Position numbers and translations under genes: made by a program | The notes under the pieces: generated by a model | The model's database searches: none | What the model was told of the DNA's origin: nothing | Seen by the model: the letters and a program-made list of their open reading frames with translations, nothing else | Assembly: GCF_023498005.1 (NCBI RefSeq) | Contig: NZ_CP097289.1 | Coordinates: 6,324,001 to 6,388,000 of the forward strand | Origin: Streptomyces durmitorensis | GTDB taxonomy: Bacteria > Actinomycetota > Actinomycetes > Streptomycetales > Streptomycetaceae | Length of the DNA: 64,000 nucleotides | Direction of reading: 5' to 3' | In this document: positions 8,563-16,595 of the stretch, piece after piece | How the letters are laid out: every line of letters starts with the position of its first letter | How positions within the stretch are numbered: the stretch's first letter is position 1

Positions 8563-8827
8563 TCCGCACCCGGCAGCGAGAGGGTGATGGCCCCACGGCC
8601 GTGGTCGAGAGTCCCGCCCCTCGGGCCGTCCGGTCGTCTTCCCTCGCGCGGTGGAGGGACGGGTGTCAAGGGTGGAGCGCAGCGGAATCGGCGCAGCCGA
8701 CGCGACGCAGGAGCGCCCTTGACTCCCGGCCCGGAACCGCCAACCTCGGGACAACCGGGCGGCCCCGGCGCCCTGTTCACCGCTGGGCCGCCGAAGCCTC
8801 CGCCTCTGGCCAGGGGCACCCTGCCTG

Positions 8828-9109
8828 TCAGTTGACCGTGCGGACGTCCGCCACAAACGCCGACCAGGCTTCGGAGCCGAGCAGCAGGGCTGGGCCCTCG
8901 GGGTTCTTGCTGTCCCGTACCGGGACTATGCCGGGGACTCCGTCGGCAACCTCGACGCAGTTGCCGCCCTCGCCGTTGCTGTAGCTGCTCTTGCGCCACT
9001 GGGCGGCGCCCACGAAGTCGTAGGCGACCTCTATGCAAGCCTCACCACCGTCGCCGCCGCTGTAGCTGCTCTTGCGCCAGCTGGCGTTGCTCAGGTCGTA
9101 CTCGCGCAT
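8828..9109 (-). CDS. DUF397 domain protein with two domain copies
   Basis: Protein of 93 residues with two tandem DUF397 units, each opening with the W-R-K-S-S-Y-S signature (residues about 11 and 36). The second is complete, ending VRDSKNPEGPALLLGSEAWSAFVADV. DUF397 proteins are small actinobacterial partners of XRE/DUF5753 regulators, related to the WhiJ/AbaA-orfA systems. Its start lies inside the 3' end of the upstream XRE gene (19 bp overlap), so the pair is co-translated. Molecular function is not established for this copy. Confidence 0.85.
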   Translation of the reverse strand: MREYDLSNASWRKSSYSGGDGGEACIEVAYDFVGAAQWRKSSYSNGEGGNCVEVADGVPGIVPVRDSKNPEGPALLLGSEAWSAFVADVRTVN

Positions 9110-9924
9110 CGTCTGAATTCCTCCGACGCCGAATCGATCAGATCCAGGGACGCCTCCGGCGACAACGCGACGGCCCTGAGCTGATCGTAAGACGCCTGCG
9201 TCCGCTTCACCACAGCCGGATCGTCCAGCAAATTCCCCGAAAACACCGCCTCTGTATAGACAGTTGGCGGTGCGTCCTCGAACTCCATGAGCCACATCAT
9301 CTTGCCCATCGGCGAGTACGCCCCAGCCGCGAACGGGAGCACTTGGACCTGCACCTTGCGCTCGTGCGCCATCGCCACGATGTGATCGAGCTGCCGGGCC
9401 ATCGTCGCGGGCCCGCCGACCGGCATGCGCAGCACCGTCTCGTGCAGGATCGCCCAATACACGGGTCGTGCCGCGTCCTTGAGGAGCAGCGTGCGATCCA
9501 TTCGGGCTCGGACCAGATCCTCGATGTACTCGTCGGTGGCGAACGGGTTGCTGCCGAGGAAGACCGCTCGTGCGTACTCGGGGGTCTGCAGCAGCCCCGG
9601 GACCACCGCCGGTGCGAAGTCGCTGATCTCCGTCGCGAGCCGCTCCAGCTCCGCAGCATGCGCGAAGTACTCCGTAAACGGCTGATCCTTGATGAGTTTG
9701 CGCCACATCCGCTCGAAAAGGCCATCGGTTTGCAGAACCTCGTCCAGTCGCTGCGCCACATCCAACTGCGGTTTCCGAATGGCCTGTTCGAATAGGCCGA
9801 TGTATCCGCCGGATACAAAGACCTGCACCCCCAGTGCAGACTGCGTGAGCCCCGCATCCTCCCGCCGCCGCTTCAACTCCGCCCCGAAGAACTCCCAAGC
9901 CGCCTGTCGCGAACCATTGGCCAT
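9091..9924 (-). CDS. XRE-family regulator with DUF5753 domain
   Basis: Protein of 277 residues. An N-terminal helix-turn-helix (LKRRREDAGLTQSALGVQVFVSGGYIGLFEQAIRKP) is followed by the DUF5753 domain (about residues 90-270, with VVPGLLQTPEYARAVF and VQVLPFAAGAYSPM). This is the WhiJ-like architecture, expanded in Streptomyces and usually paired with DUF397 proteins, as here. Members tune development or antibiotic production. The ATG at 9924 opens with MANGSRQ. A divergent small gene starts about 120 bp away. Confidence 0.9.
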   Translation of the reverse strand: MANGSRQAAWEFFGAELKRRREDAGLTQSALGVQVFVSGGYIGLFEQAIRKPQLDVAQRLDEVLQTDGLFERMWRKLIKDQPFTEYFAHAAELERLATEISDFAPAVVPGLLQTPEYARAVFLGSNPFATDEYIEDLVRARMDRTLLLKDAARPVYWAILHETVLRMPVGGPATMARQLDHIVAMAHERKVQVQVLPFAAGAYSPMGKMMWLMEFEDAPPTVYTEAVFSGNLLDDPAVVKRTQASYDQLRAVALSPEASLDLIDSASEEFRRCASTT

Positions 9925-10042
9925 GGCCAACCACCCTCCACTGCGCAGCAGTTGTAGCGCACAGACTCCTGCCGAGTGTAGGTCGGACCCGTCACCATCG
10001 AGACACGAAGCGTGAAATCCGATGGGAAAGGGGATCCACGTC

Positions 10043-10225
10043 ATGGCTGAAAGCAAGGCGTACTTGACGCTATGCGTCGAAGAAGCGGAGGAGACCATGA
10101 AGGAATTGCGCGCCGCACTCGCGCGGGCCGGAATTATTCTTCCGTCATTGCGGATCGACCCCACATCCTTGACCCGCGAGGCCCCCTGTCCACTCATTGA
10201 ATTGGAAGGCGGAGGGAGGGCATGA
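10043..10225 (+). CDS. Small hypothetical protein, first gene of a two-gene unit
   Basis: Sixty residues, mostly predicted helix (KAYLTLCVEEAEETMKELRAALARAG) with a short C-terminal tail. The ATG at 10043 is preferred over 10022 because AAAGGGGA lies about 8 nt upstream. The next gene starts in its stop codon (ATGA). Divergent from the XRE/DUF397 pair. I do not recognise a domain; small proteins at this position commonly accompany XRE/DUF397 loci in Streptomyces. Confidence 0.65.
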   Translation: MAESKAYLTLCVEEAEETMKELRAALARAGIILPSLRIDPTSLTREAPCPLIELEGGGRA

Positions 10226-10443
10226 ACCTGTATCTGCCCATCGGCGCCTACGCAGTAGATACCCGCACCGGCCAGGTCGGCAGGGTCATGGGCCACGAAG
10301 GGCCCTACATCCAGCTCCGTCCCTTCGGCGGCGGACGGGAGTGGGACTGCGCCCCGGACGCACTCAGAACCGCCACCGACTCGGAGCGCCTGCGCGCCGC
10401 GACCGCCTATGCCAATGCCCGAAGCCGGGGTGAAGTGCCGTGA
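10222..10443 (+). CDS. Small hypothetical protein, second gene of the unit
   Basis: Protein of 73 residues with an SH3-like beta pattern (YLPIGAYAVDTRTGQVGRVMGHEGPYIQLRPFGGGREWDC) typical of small conserved actinobacterial proteins near XRE/DUF397 loci. The start overlaps the upstream stop by 4 nt, so it is translationally coupled. No catalytic motif is visible. Confidence 0.7.
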   Translation: MNLYLPIGAYAVDTRTGQVGRVMGHEGPYIQLRPFGGGREWDCAPDALRTATDSERLRAATAYANARSRGEVP

Positions 10444-10482
10444 CGTAGGACGTAGGGCGTGACGTAGGGCGTGACGTAAGGT
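10441..10482 (+). repeat. Short direct repeats of GTGACGTAGGGC
   Basis: Three to four imperfect copies of a (G)TGACGTAGGRC element (TGACGTAGGACG, TAGGGCGTGACG, TAGGGCGTGACG) fill the gap between the stop of the small protein and the DUF1266 start. They could be an array of binding half-sites or a slippage product. Confidence 0.5.
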
Positions 10483-10490
10483 GCGGCGCC

Positions 10491-11114
10491 ATGGCCATAT
10501 GGAAGTGGAGCAAGCCGAAGGTCGAGTCCAGGTACCCGACACCGCTCACCATGCACCAGCTGTGGATGGTGTCGCTGAGCGCGCCGGTGAGCCGGGACAA
10601 GGACGCGTCCCGGACGACCCTGTATCCGTTCACCCGCGTCGACGACGGCAAGGCCCAGAAGTGGCTGGCCGACCAGTGGGAGATCACCGCGCCCGAGCAG
10701 CTGCTCGGGCGCCTGGGCGGACTCGCGAACACCGGCTACCGCGCCATGGCCCAGCGGCGCCTCGGCATCGCACCGCTGGCCTGGGACATCGCGCTCTACG
10801 TGGACATCGCGCGGCGCGGCTTCGCCTGCGGGATGCTGAGCGAGGCCGACACCTGGAACCGGCTCAAGAACATCGTGCCGACGGTCGCGGGGACGTACGC
10901 CTCCTGGAAGGAGTACGCCGACCACTACCTCCTCGGCAGGCAGGTCTGGAAGGACAGCCTCAGGGGCACCCAGGACGAGAGCTTCCCCGCACCCCAGGCC
11001 GCGTCCGACGCCCACCTCCAGTCGCTCCTGGACCCGGCGAACCGGACGAGCCCCTGGAACCTCGCCCCCTGGGAAGCGATCAGCCACCCCGACCGGTCCA
11101 GGACCGCCCGATAG
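10491..11114 (+). CDS. DUF1266 domain protein
   Basis: Cytoplasmic protein of 207 residues. The C-terminal half carries the DUF1266 pattern: APLAWDIALYVDIARRGFACGMLSEADTWNRL followed by WKEYADHYLLGRQVW. In the family, the L-A-W-D segment, the aromatic-Gly turn and the W-x-x-Y-x-x-x-Y-x-x-G-R stretch are diagnostic. The family has no known biochemical role; members sit near secretion or polymorphic-toxin genes in some bacteria, but nothing here supports that. Monocistronic, starting 9 bp after the direct repeats. Confidence 0.78.
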   Translation: MAIWKWSKPKVESRYPTPLTMHQLWMVSLSAPVSRDKDASRTTLYPFTRVDDGKAQKWLADQWEITAPEQLLGRLGGLANTGYRAMAQRRLGIAPLAWDIALYVDIARRGFACGMLSEADTWNRLKNIVPTVAGTYASWKEYADHYLLGRQVWKDSLRGTQDESFPAPQAASDAHLQSLLDPANRTSPWNLAPWEAISHPDRSRTAR

Positions 11115-11145
11115 CGCGTCACGCCGCGGTGTTCCGTAGCGCTCC

Positions 11146-12084
11146 TCAGCCCATCCGCCAGCGGCGGAGCTTCTCGGGGTTTCGCACCGCCCAGATATTC
11201 CTGATCCGGTCACCCACGATCTCGAACGCGAAGACGGTCGCGAGCTCGCCGTCCTGCCACGCCACCAAGCCGGGCAGACCGTTGACCGTGCACTCCAGGA
11301 ACGTGGTGCGGTCACCCGACCTGCTCGCGATCCTGGCGTAGGCACGTGCGATCCGCTCACCGCCCAGGATCGGGTGCAGGTGGGTGACGGCGAGACCGCC
11401 GCCGTCGGCGGTCGCGGTGGCGTCGGGGTCGAGCAGGCCGATCAGGGCATCGATGTCCTTGGCCTCCCACGCCGCCTTGAACCGCCTGACGACGGCGGCC
11501 TGGCCGGCACCCGGGCCCGCCGGGGTCTGCGCGGTGCGGATGCGACGGCGGGCGGACGTGGCCAGTTGGCGGCACGCCGCCGGAGTGCGGCCGACGATCT
11601 CCGCGACCTCGCCGAAGGGGTAGCGGAAGACGTCGTGCAGGACGAACGCGACGCGCTCGGCCGGGGTCATCGAATCGAGGACGACCAGGAAGGCCATCGT
11701 CACCGATTCGTCGAGGGTGACCCGGTCGGCGGGGTCGATGACGCCGACCCCGGAGAGCCCGTGGACCGACTCCGCGGGCTCGGGCAGCGGTTCCGGGATC
11801 CACGCGCCCACGTACGTCTCCCGCCTGGCCCGCGCCGAGCCGAGCAGGTTCAGGCAGATGCGGCCGGCGACCTTCATCAACCAGGCGCCGGGCGACTCGA
11901 TGGCCTGCTGCTCCCGTGCGGACATGGCGTACCAGCGCGTGTAGGTCTCCTGCACGACGTCCTCGGCGTCGGCAAGGGACCCGAGGAGCCGATAGGCGAG
12001 GTTGGTCAGCCGGCGCCGCTCGCGCATGATCGCGCTGAGGCCCGGATCGCTCTGTTCGTCGCCGGGCTCGGCTCTGCTGGTCAT
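11146..12084 (-). CDS. sigJ: ECF41-group RNA polymerase sigma factor, SigJ-like
   Basis: Sigma factor of 312 residues. Regions sigma2 (MRERRRLTNLAYRLLGSLADAEDVVQETYTRWY) and sigma4 (LDSMTPAERVAFVLHDVFRYPFGEVAEIVGRTPAACRQLATSARRRI) are followed by a C-terminal SnoaL/NTF2-like domain (about residues 190-310). That fusion defines ECF41 and replaces an anti-sigma factor; the family's DGGG-type motif is visible (TADGGGLAV). Start ATG at 12084. It is divergent from the NTF2-LUD gene, and both have mirror-image promoters resembling the ECF41 consensus, so autoregulation is likely. The usual adjacent carboxymuconolactone-decarboxylase partner is absent. Confidence 0.92.
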   Translation of the reverse strand: MTSRAEPGDEQSDPGLSAIMRERRRLTNLAYRLLGSLADAEDVVQETYTRWYAMSAREQQAIESPGAWLMKVAGRICLNLLGSARARRETYVGAWIPEPLPEPAESVHGLSGVGVIDPADRVTLDESVTMAFLVVLDSMTPAERVAFVLHDVFRYPFGEVAEIVGRTPAACRQLATSARRRIRTAQTPAGPGAGQAAVVRRFKAAWEAKDIDALIGLLDPDATATADGGGLAVTHLHPILGGERIARAYARIASRSGDRTTFLECTVNGLPGLVAWQDGELATVFAFEIVGDRIRNIWAVRNPEKLRRWRMG

Positions 12085-12129
12085 GGTCCGACCGTCTCCC
12101 TCGCTCGCTTCCGTGCCTCTACCCGTTAC

Positions 12130-12195
12130 GACAGGACAGCGCACCGGAATGTGAGGCCGACGCATCCGCCTCACATTCCGAAGGGCTGCGCTGTC
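12130..12195. promoter_or_regulatory. Mirror-image ECF41-type promoters for sigJ and the NTF2-LUD gene
   Basis: Plus strand: CCTCACA (12169-12175), 16 bp, TGTC (12192-12195) followed by GTA. Minus strand: CCTCACA (12156-12150), 16 bp, TGTC (12133-12130) followed by GTA. The two promoters are symmetric over CCTCACATTCCG and CTGTCGTA. The published ECF41 consensus is TGTCACA-N16-CGTC; spacing matches exactly and 5 of 7 plus 3 of 4 bases match. Predicted leaders are about 40-60 nt. Confidence 0.7.
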
Positions 12196-12208
12196 GTACC
12201 GGTGAAGA

Positions 12209-12241
12209 CGACAGCAAGGCCGACAGCAAGGCCGACAGCAA
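12209..12241 (+). repeat. Three direct copies of GACAGCAAGGCC
   Basis: GACAGCAAGGCC occurs twice followed by GACAGCAAGAGG, a 12-bp period, in the predicted leader of the NTF2-LUD gene, just upstream of its ribosome site (GGGAGAGGGG). Probably replication slippage; an effect on translation is possible. Confidence 0.6.
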
Positions 12242-12260
12242 GAGGGAGAGGGGACTGACG

Positions 12261-13361
12261 ATGAACGACTTCCAGGCCATCGCGGACCGCGTCGAGATCG
12301 AGGCACTGCGCGGCGAGTTCACCGACGCGGCGATGATGCGCGACCGGCCACGCCTGGCGTCGCTGTTCACACCGGACGGCGCCCTGCGCATGCCCGACAT
12401 CCCCGTCGAGCAGGTCGGCCGTGAGGAGATCCGCGCCGGGGGCGAGCTGCTGCAGAGCCAGTGGGACTTCTTCGTACAGACCACGCACCCCGGCACGATC
12501 CTGCTCGACGGCGACACCGCGACCGGCCGCGCCTACATCCAGGAACTCGCGCGCACCCTCGACGGACGCCAGGGTCTGAACTACGCCGTCTACCACGACC
12601 GCTACCAACGCACCGCGGAGGGCTGGAAGTTCGCCGAGCGGGTGTACGAGGTCAGGTACCTCGACACCTCCCCGCTGGGGGGCACGGCGCCCCACGCGGC
12701 GCAAGGCTCCGTGACCAGCTCGGCAGCCGCCACGGCCACCCCGGCTCCGGCCGCGTCCTTCGCCGACCCGGCATCGGCCGGACAACTGGAGAGGGCGGCC
12801 GCCGCGCTGCGTGCGGGCGGTTTCGCCGCCGAGATCCTCGACGACGCCGCGGCCGCGCGCGTCCGTGTGAAGGAACTGATCCCCGAGGGCGTCGGCGTGC
12901 TCACCGGAGCCAGCGAGACGCTCCGGCTGTCCGGCATCGACGAGGACATCAACGCCGGCGGCCAGTACGACGCCATCCGGCCACGCATCCTGGCCATCGA
13001 CCGTGCCACCGGCGCCGACGAGATCCGCAGGCTGGTCGCCTGCCCCGAATTCGTCGTCAACAGTGTCGCCGCGGTCACCGAGACCGGTTCGCTCGTTCTC
13101 GCCTCGGGCAGCGGCAGTCAACTCCCCGCCAACGCGGGCGGTGCCGCCCACGCGGTCTGGATCATCGGCGCTCAGAAGGTGGTGCCCGACCTGAACACAG
13201 CGCTGCGCCGCGTCGAGGAGCACGCCCTCCCGCTGGAGAACGCCCGCGCCCAGGCGGCGTACGGGATGCCCAGCGCCGTCAACCGCCTGCTCATCCTCAA
13301 CGCGGAACCCCGACCAGGGCGCGGCACCGTGCTGCTCCTCCGAGAGGCCATCGGATACTGA
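12261..13361 (+). CDS. NTF2/SnoaL-like domain fused to a LUD (LutC/YkgG-type) domain
   Basis: Protein of 366 residues with two unrelated domains. Residues about 5-140 are a SnoaL-like NTF2 fold (ADRVEIEALRGEFTDAAMMRDRPRLASLFTPDGALRMPD). An Ala/Thr/Pro linker (about 150-172) leads to a LUD domain (about 175-362) with the family's EIRRLVACPEFVVNSVAAVTETGSLVLASG pattern and the P-S-A motif near the end. LUD proteins such as LutC belong to lactate oxidation systems, but no lutAB partners are nearby. The promoter mirrors that of the divergent ECF41 gene, so it is a likely sigma target. Activity unknown. Confidence 0.8.
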   Translation: MNDFQAIADRVEIEALRGEFTDAAMMRDRPRLASLFTPDGALRMPDIPVEQVGREEIRAGGELLQSQWDFFVQTTHPGTILLDGDTATGRAYIQELARTLDGRQGLNYAVYHDRYQRTAEGWKFAERVYEVRYLDTSPLGGTAPHAAQGSVTSSAAATATPAPAASFADPASAGQLERAAAALRAGGFAAEILDDAAAARVRVKELIPEGVGVLTGASETLRLSGIDEDINAGGQYDAIRPRILAIDRATGADEIRRLVACPEFVVNSVAAVTETGSLVLASGSGSQLPANAGGAAHAVWIIGAQKVVPDLNTALRRVEEHALPLENARAQAAYGMPSAVNRLLILNAEPRPGRGTVLLLREAIGY

Positions 13362-13385
13362 CGTGGCCGGGCCCCGCCCTGGGGA

Positions 13386-14063
13386 CTAGTGCTGCTGCGG
13401 CTTCTGCGGCGTCACCTCGCTCGGCCGCACGATGACGTATCCCTCGCCCCGCAGCATCAGCTGCACCGCCTCGCCCGAACCGCCCCTGATCATCGAGCCG
13501 ATGGACTGCGAGCGGTGGAGTGTGGTGTCGAGGTTCGCCGTCCAGCCGACCACCGCGTCCGTGTCGACGTACACCGGCTGCTGGGGCGAGACCGGGATCA
13601 CCAGCGGATTGCCCTCGCAGACCAGGCCGAGCTGCCCGGCTCCCGTGAAGACGCTGTTGAAGAGGCCGCCGCCGGTGATGCCCGCGCCCTTCACCGTCTT
13701 GATCTCGTACGACAGTGTCGAGTCGAAGCACAGGACGTTGCGGCCGTTGACGGTGAGGACGTCGCCCGGCTCGATGTCGACTATGAAGCAGTTCTGCGCC
13801 TCGTGCGCGAACCACGCCTCGCCCTGGCCGCGCACCGCCATGAGCGGAAGCCCCTCACCGGTCATCGCCCGCTTGAGCATGCCGCCGACGCCCTGGCCCT
13901 TGCGCTCGAACTGGAGGTCGCCGCGGTAGGCGATCATCGCGCCCTGCCGTGCGTGCATCTCGCCGTTGACCGCGTACTTGATGGACTTGGCGTTGTGCAG
14001 GGTCATCCCGGGGACGACGGACTGCTGCGCCATGTGCTCCGTGGAGAACAGATCACTCTTCAT
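13386..14063 (-). CDS. AIM24 / TIGR00266-family protein
   Basis: Protein of 225 residues with the repetitive beta-sandwich of the AIM24 family (DUF124): Gly-rich strands such as GEAWFAHEAQNCFIVDIEPGDVLTVNGRNVLCFDSTLSYEIK and GAGQLGLVCEGNPLVIPV. Bacterial members are cytoplasmic or membrane-associated and of unclear role; eukaryotic AIM24 acts at mitochondrial cristae. It is convergent with the NTF2-LUD gene. The start ATG at 14063 lies in a monocistronic setting. Confidence 0.88.
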   Translation of the reverse strand: MKSDLFSTEHMAQQSVVPGMTLHNAKSIKYAVNGEMHARQGAMIAYRGDLQFERKGQGVGGMLKRAMTGEGLPLMAVRGQGEAWFAHEAQNCFIVDIEPGDVLTVNGRNVLCFDSTLSYEIKTVKGAGITGGGLFNSVFTGAGQLGLVCEGNPLVIPVSPQQPVYVDTDAVVGWTANLDTTLHRSQSIGSMIRGGSGEAVQLMLRGEGYVIVRPSEVTPQKPQQH

Positions 14064-14406
14064 GCGGGCATTTTGACAGGTGTGAGTGGTTCGTCCAGGG
14101 GGTGCGGGGCAACGGGCGCAAGGGGAAGGGCAGTTGACACCCGGGCGGGGAGCGCCAGGAGGGCGAGACCCCGGTGCTCCGGGTCACCGGGGCGCGGATC
14201 AGCGGGCGGCTCGGGCAGGAGCAGGCGTACGCCGCTGAAGGGGCGTACCAGACGCTCTCGTACGCCCTGATCGTCACCGGCTGGACCCTGGACCCTGGAC
14301 CCTGGCCACGACCATCGCGGCGGGCGTCACGCGGGCGATCAGCCGGCAGTAGGGGCGATCGGGCACCCCGGCCACGGCTGTCGGCCCCGTACGCGAGAAT
14401 GGGCGC
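14064..14406. other. Intergenic region with no supported gene
   Basis: These 343 bp separate the divergent AIM24 and recO genes. A plus-strand frame (14174-14410) lacks a ribosome site and overlaps the recO start, so I do not call it. A triplicated 8-bp unit (CTGGACCC) at about 14282-14304 is the only structure I see. Confidence 0.5.
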
Positions 14407-15159
14407 ATGAGCCTGTTCCGTGATGACGGCGTCGTGCTGCGCACCCAGAAGCTGGGTGAGGCGGACCGCATCATCACGCTGCTCACCCGCAGCCACGGCC
14501 GGGTCCGCGCCGTCGCCCGCGGCGTGCGGCGCACCAAGTCCAAGTTCGGGGCGCGGCTCGAACCCTTCTCCCACGTCGACGTGCAGTTCTTCGCACGCGG
14601 CAGTGAACTCATCGGGCGCGGCCTGCCGCTGTGCACACAGAGTGAGACCATCGCTCCGTACGGTGGCGGGATCGTCACGGACTACGCGCGCTACACCGCG
14701 GGCACGGCCATGCTGGAGACCGCGGAGCGCTTCACCGACCATGAGGGCGAGCCCGCCGTGCAGCAGTATCTGCTGCTCGTGGGCGGTCTGCGCACCCTCG
14801 CCAACGGCGAGCACGAGCCGCATCTCATCCTCGACGCGTTCCTGCTCCGCTCCCTCGCCGTGAACGGCTACGCACCCAGCTTCAGCTCCTGCGCGAAGTG
14901 CGGAATGCCCGGTCCGAACCGGTTCTTCTCCGTCGCCGCGGGCGGCTCCGTCTGCGTCGACTGCCGGGTGCCCGGCAGCGTCGTACCCTCGTCGGAAGCC
15001 CTCGGCCTGCTCGGTGCGCTGCTCACCGGGGACTGGGAGACCGCGGACGCGTGCGAGGCGCGGCATGTCAGGGAGGGCAGCGGGCTCGTCTCCGCCTACC
15101 TGCACTGGCACTTGGAGCGCGGACTCCGCTCGTTGCGGTATGTCGAGAAGAGCACGTAA
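14407..15159 (+). CDS. recO: DNA repair protein RecO
   Basis: Recombination mediator of the RecFOR pathway, 250 residues, the usual length. The N-terminal OB fold begins MSLFRDDGVVLRTQKLGEADRIITLLTR with the conserved RAVARGVRRTKSKFG segment. The zinc site in the helical domain is complete: CAKCGM (about residue 161) and CVDCR (about 183). RecO loads RecA on SSB-coated DNA. It is followed 51 bp downstream by uppS, a pairing common in actinobacteria. Confidence 0.96.
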   Translation: MSLFRDDGVVLRTQKLGEADRIITLLTRSHGRVRAVARGVRRTKSKFGARLEPFSHVDVQFFARGSELIGRGLPLCTQSETIAPYGGGIVTDYARYTAGTAMLETAERFTDHEGEPAVQQYLLLVGGLRTLANGEHEPHLILDAFLLRSLAVNGYAPSFSSCAKCGMPGPNRFFSVAAGGSVCVDCRVPGSVVPSSEALGLLGALLTGDWETADACEARHVREGSGLVSAYLHWHLERGLRSLRYVEKST

Positions 15160-15210
15160 GCACGTCAGCACGTCACGTACAGAGAACAGCTAGGTAGGAG
15201 AGAGCCCCCC

Positions 15211-16032
15211 ATGGCACGACGCGGAATCCTCGGACGGTCCCGCCGTGAGTACAAGGTCCCCGAGCCGCACCCCTCGGGCGCCACGCCGCCGAAGATCCCC
15301 GGTGAGCTGGTGCCGCAGCATGTGGCGTGCGTCATGGACGGCAACGGACGCTGGGCCAAGGATCGGGGACTGCCGCGCACCGAGGGGCACAAGGTCGGTG
15401 AGGGCGTCGTCCTCGACGTGCTCAAGGGCTGCCTGGAGATGGGCGTCAAGAACCTTTCGCTGTATGCCTTCTCCACCGAGAACTGGAAGCGCTCGCCCGA
15501 CGAGGTCCGCTTCCTGATGAACTTCAACCGCGACGTCATTCGCAGGCGCCGGGACGAAATGAACGAGCTCGGGATCCGGATCCGCTGGGTGGGGCGCATG
15601 CCCAAGATGTGGAAGTCCGTCGTCCAGGAGCTCCAGATCGCCCAGGAGCAGACCGTCGACAACGACGCGATGACCCTGTACTTCTGCGTCAACTACGGCG
15701 GCCGTGCCGAGATCGCCGACGCCGCGCAGGCCATCGCGCGCGATGTCGCGGCGGGCAAGCTGGACCCGTCGAAGGTGAACGAGAAGACCTTCGCCAAGTA
15801 CATGTACTACCCGGACATGCCGGACGTGGACCTGTTCCTGCGCCCGAGCGGCGAGCAGCGCACCTCCAACTACCTGATCTGGCAGTCCAGTTACGCCGAG
15901 ATGGTCTTCCAGGACGTGCTCTGGCCCGACTTCGACCGGCGCGACCTGTGGCGGGCCTGCCTGGAGTACGCCGGGCGCGACCGCCGGTTCGGCGGGGCGA
16001 TCCCGAACGAGGAAGAGATCGCGAACAGTTGA
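15211..16032 (+). CDS. uppS: Isoprenyl transferase (cis-prenyl diphosphate synthase)
   Basis: Enzyme of 273 residues that condenses isopentenyl diphosphates into the polyprenyl carrier lipid for cell-wall synthesis. Family motifs are intact: the first ([27 protein letters not shown], with the catalytic Asp), [12 protein letters not shown], and the C-terminal [24 protein letters not shown]. The ribosome site AGGAGAG precedes the ATG. The strong terminator after the stop ends the recO-uppS unit. Confidence 0.95.
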   Translation: MARRGILGRSRREYKVPEPHPSGATPPKIPGELVPQHVACVMDGNGRWAKDRGLPRTEGHKVGEGVVLDVLKGCLEMGVKNLSLYAFSTENWKRSPDEVRFLMNFNRDVIRRRRDEMNELGIRIRWVGRMPKMWKSVVQELQIAQEQTVDNDAMTLYFCVNYGGRAEIADAAQAIARDVAAGKLDPSKVNEKTFAKYMYYPDMPDVDLFLRPSGEQRTSNYLIWQSSYAEMVFQDVLWPDFDRRDLWRACLEYAGRDRRFGGAIPNEEEIANS

Positions 16033-16037
16033 CGCGG

Positions 16038-16083
16038 ACGCACGGTGGGCCCGCACCGAATCCGGTGCGGGCCCACCGTGCGT
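16038..16083. terminator. Bidirectional hairpin terminator between uppS and zur
   Basis: ACGCACGGTGGGCCCGCACCG, a 3-nt loop, then its complement CGGTGCGGGCCCACCGTGCGT. This is a 21-bp stem lying between convergent genes, so it can serve both. Confidence 0.88.
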
Positions 16084-16093
16084 TCAGCTCACG

Positions 16094-16507
16094 TCACTTC
16101 TGCGCGCACTCCGCACAGGTCCCGAAGATCTCCACCGTGTGCGCCACGTTCACGTACCCGTGCTCGGAGGCGATCGCCTCGGCCCACTTCTCGACCGCGG
16201 GGCCCTCGACCTCGACCGCCTTGCCGCACACCCGGCAGACCAGGTGATGGTGGTGGTCGCCGGTGGAGCAGCGGCGGTAGACCGACTCGCCCTCGTCGGT
16301 GCGGAGCACGTCGACCTCGCCGGCGTCGGCGAGGGACTGGAGCGTCCTGTAGACCGTGGTCAGGCCCACCGAATCGCCCTTGTGCTTGAGCATGTCGTGC
16401 AGGTCCTGCGCACTGCGGAACTCGTCCACCTCGCCCAGGGCCGCCGCCACAGCGGCGCGCTGCCGGGTGGATCGGCCTCGTACCGGGGGTCCCGCAGCCG
16501 TTGTCAC
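16094..16507 (-). CDS. zur: Zinc uptake regulator Zur (Fur family)
   Basis: Zinc-sensing repressor of 137 residues. I chose the GTG at 16507 because GAGGAGG lies 6-7 nt upstream; a longer frame is open to 16558. The winged helix (about residues 10-75, SVGLTTVYRTLQSLADAGEVDV) is followed by the dimer domain with the His cluster DHHHHLVCRVCGK and the second structural zinc pair CAEC near the C-terminus. It lies next to the zinc importer genes and should repress znuACB through the boxes at 19299-19335. Confidence 0.95.
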   Translation of the reverse strand: MTTAAGPPVRGRSTRQRAAVAAALGEVDEFRSAQDLHDMLKHKGDSVGLTTVYRTLQSLADAGEVDVLRTDEGESVYRRCSTGDHHHHLVCRVCGKAVEVEGPAVEKWAEAIASEHGYVNVAHTVEIFGTCAECAQK

Positions 16508-16595
16508 AGGTGCCTCCTCAACTGACTCAACTGAAAACTCGCACGATCGCCCGCACATCTGTCATATCCCGTCGGGCCATTGTGCCAGCTCGCTC

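Larger units (their letters stand above)
6364..8774. repeat. Large composite inverted repeat block without genes
   Basis: This 2.4 kb stretch between the GNAT gene and the DUF397 gene holds no credible gene. Its outer flanks, 6364-6580 and 8566-8774, are inverted copies of each other (about 210 bp, clearly alignable with scattered substitutions). Inside them lie two arrays of the same 95-97 bp repeat in opposite orientation, meeting at an atypical lower-GC centre around 7420-7680. The open frames that cross it translate the repeat (GSSGVAVT, RSRSGNG and similar), so I treat them as spurious. Confidence 0.85.

Noticed and set aside
14174..14410. 78-residue frame upstream of recO
   Set aside because: No ribosome site, overlaps the recO start, no motif.
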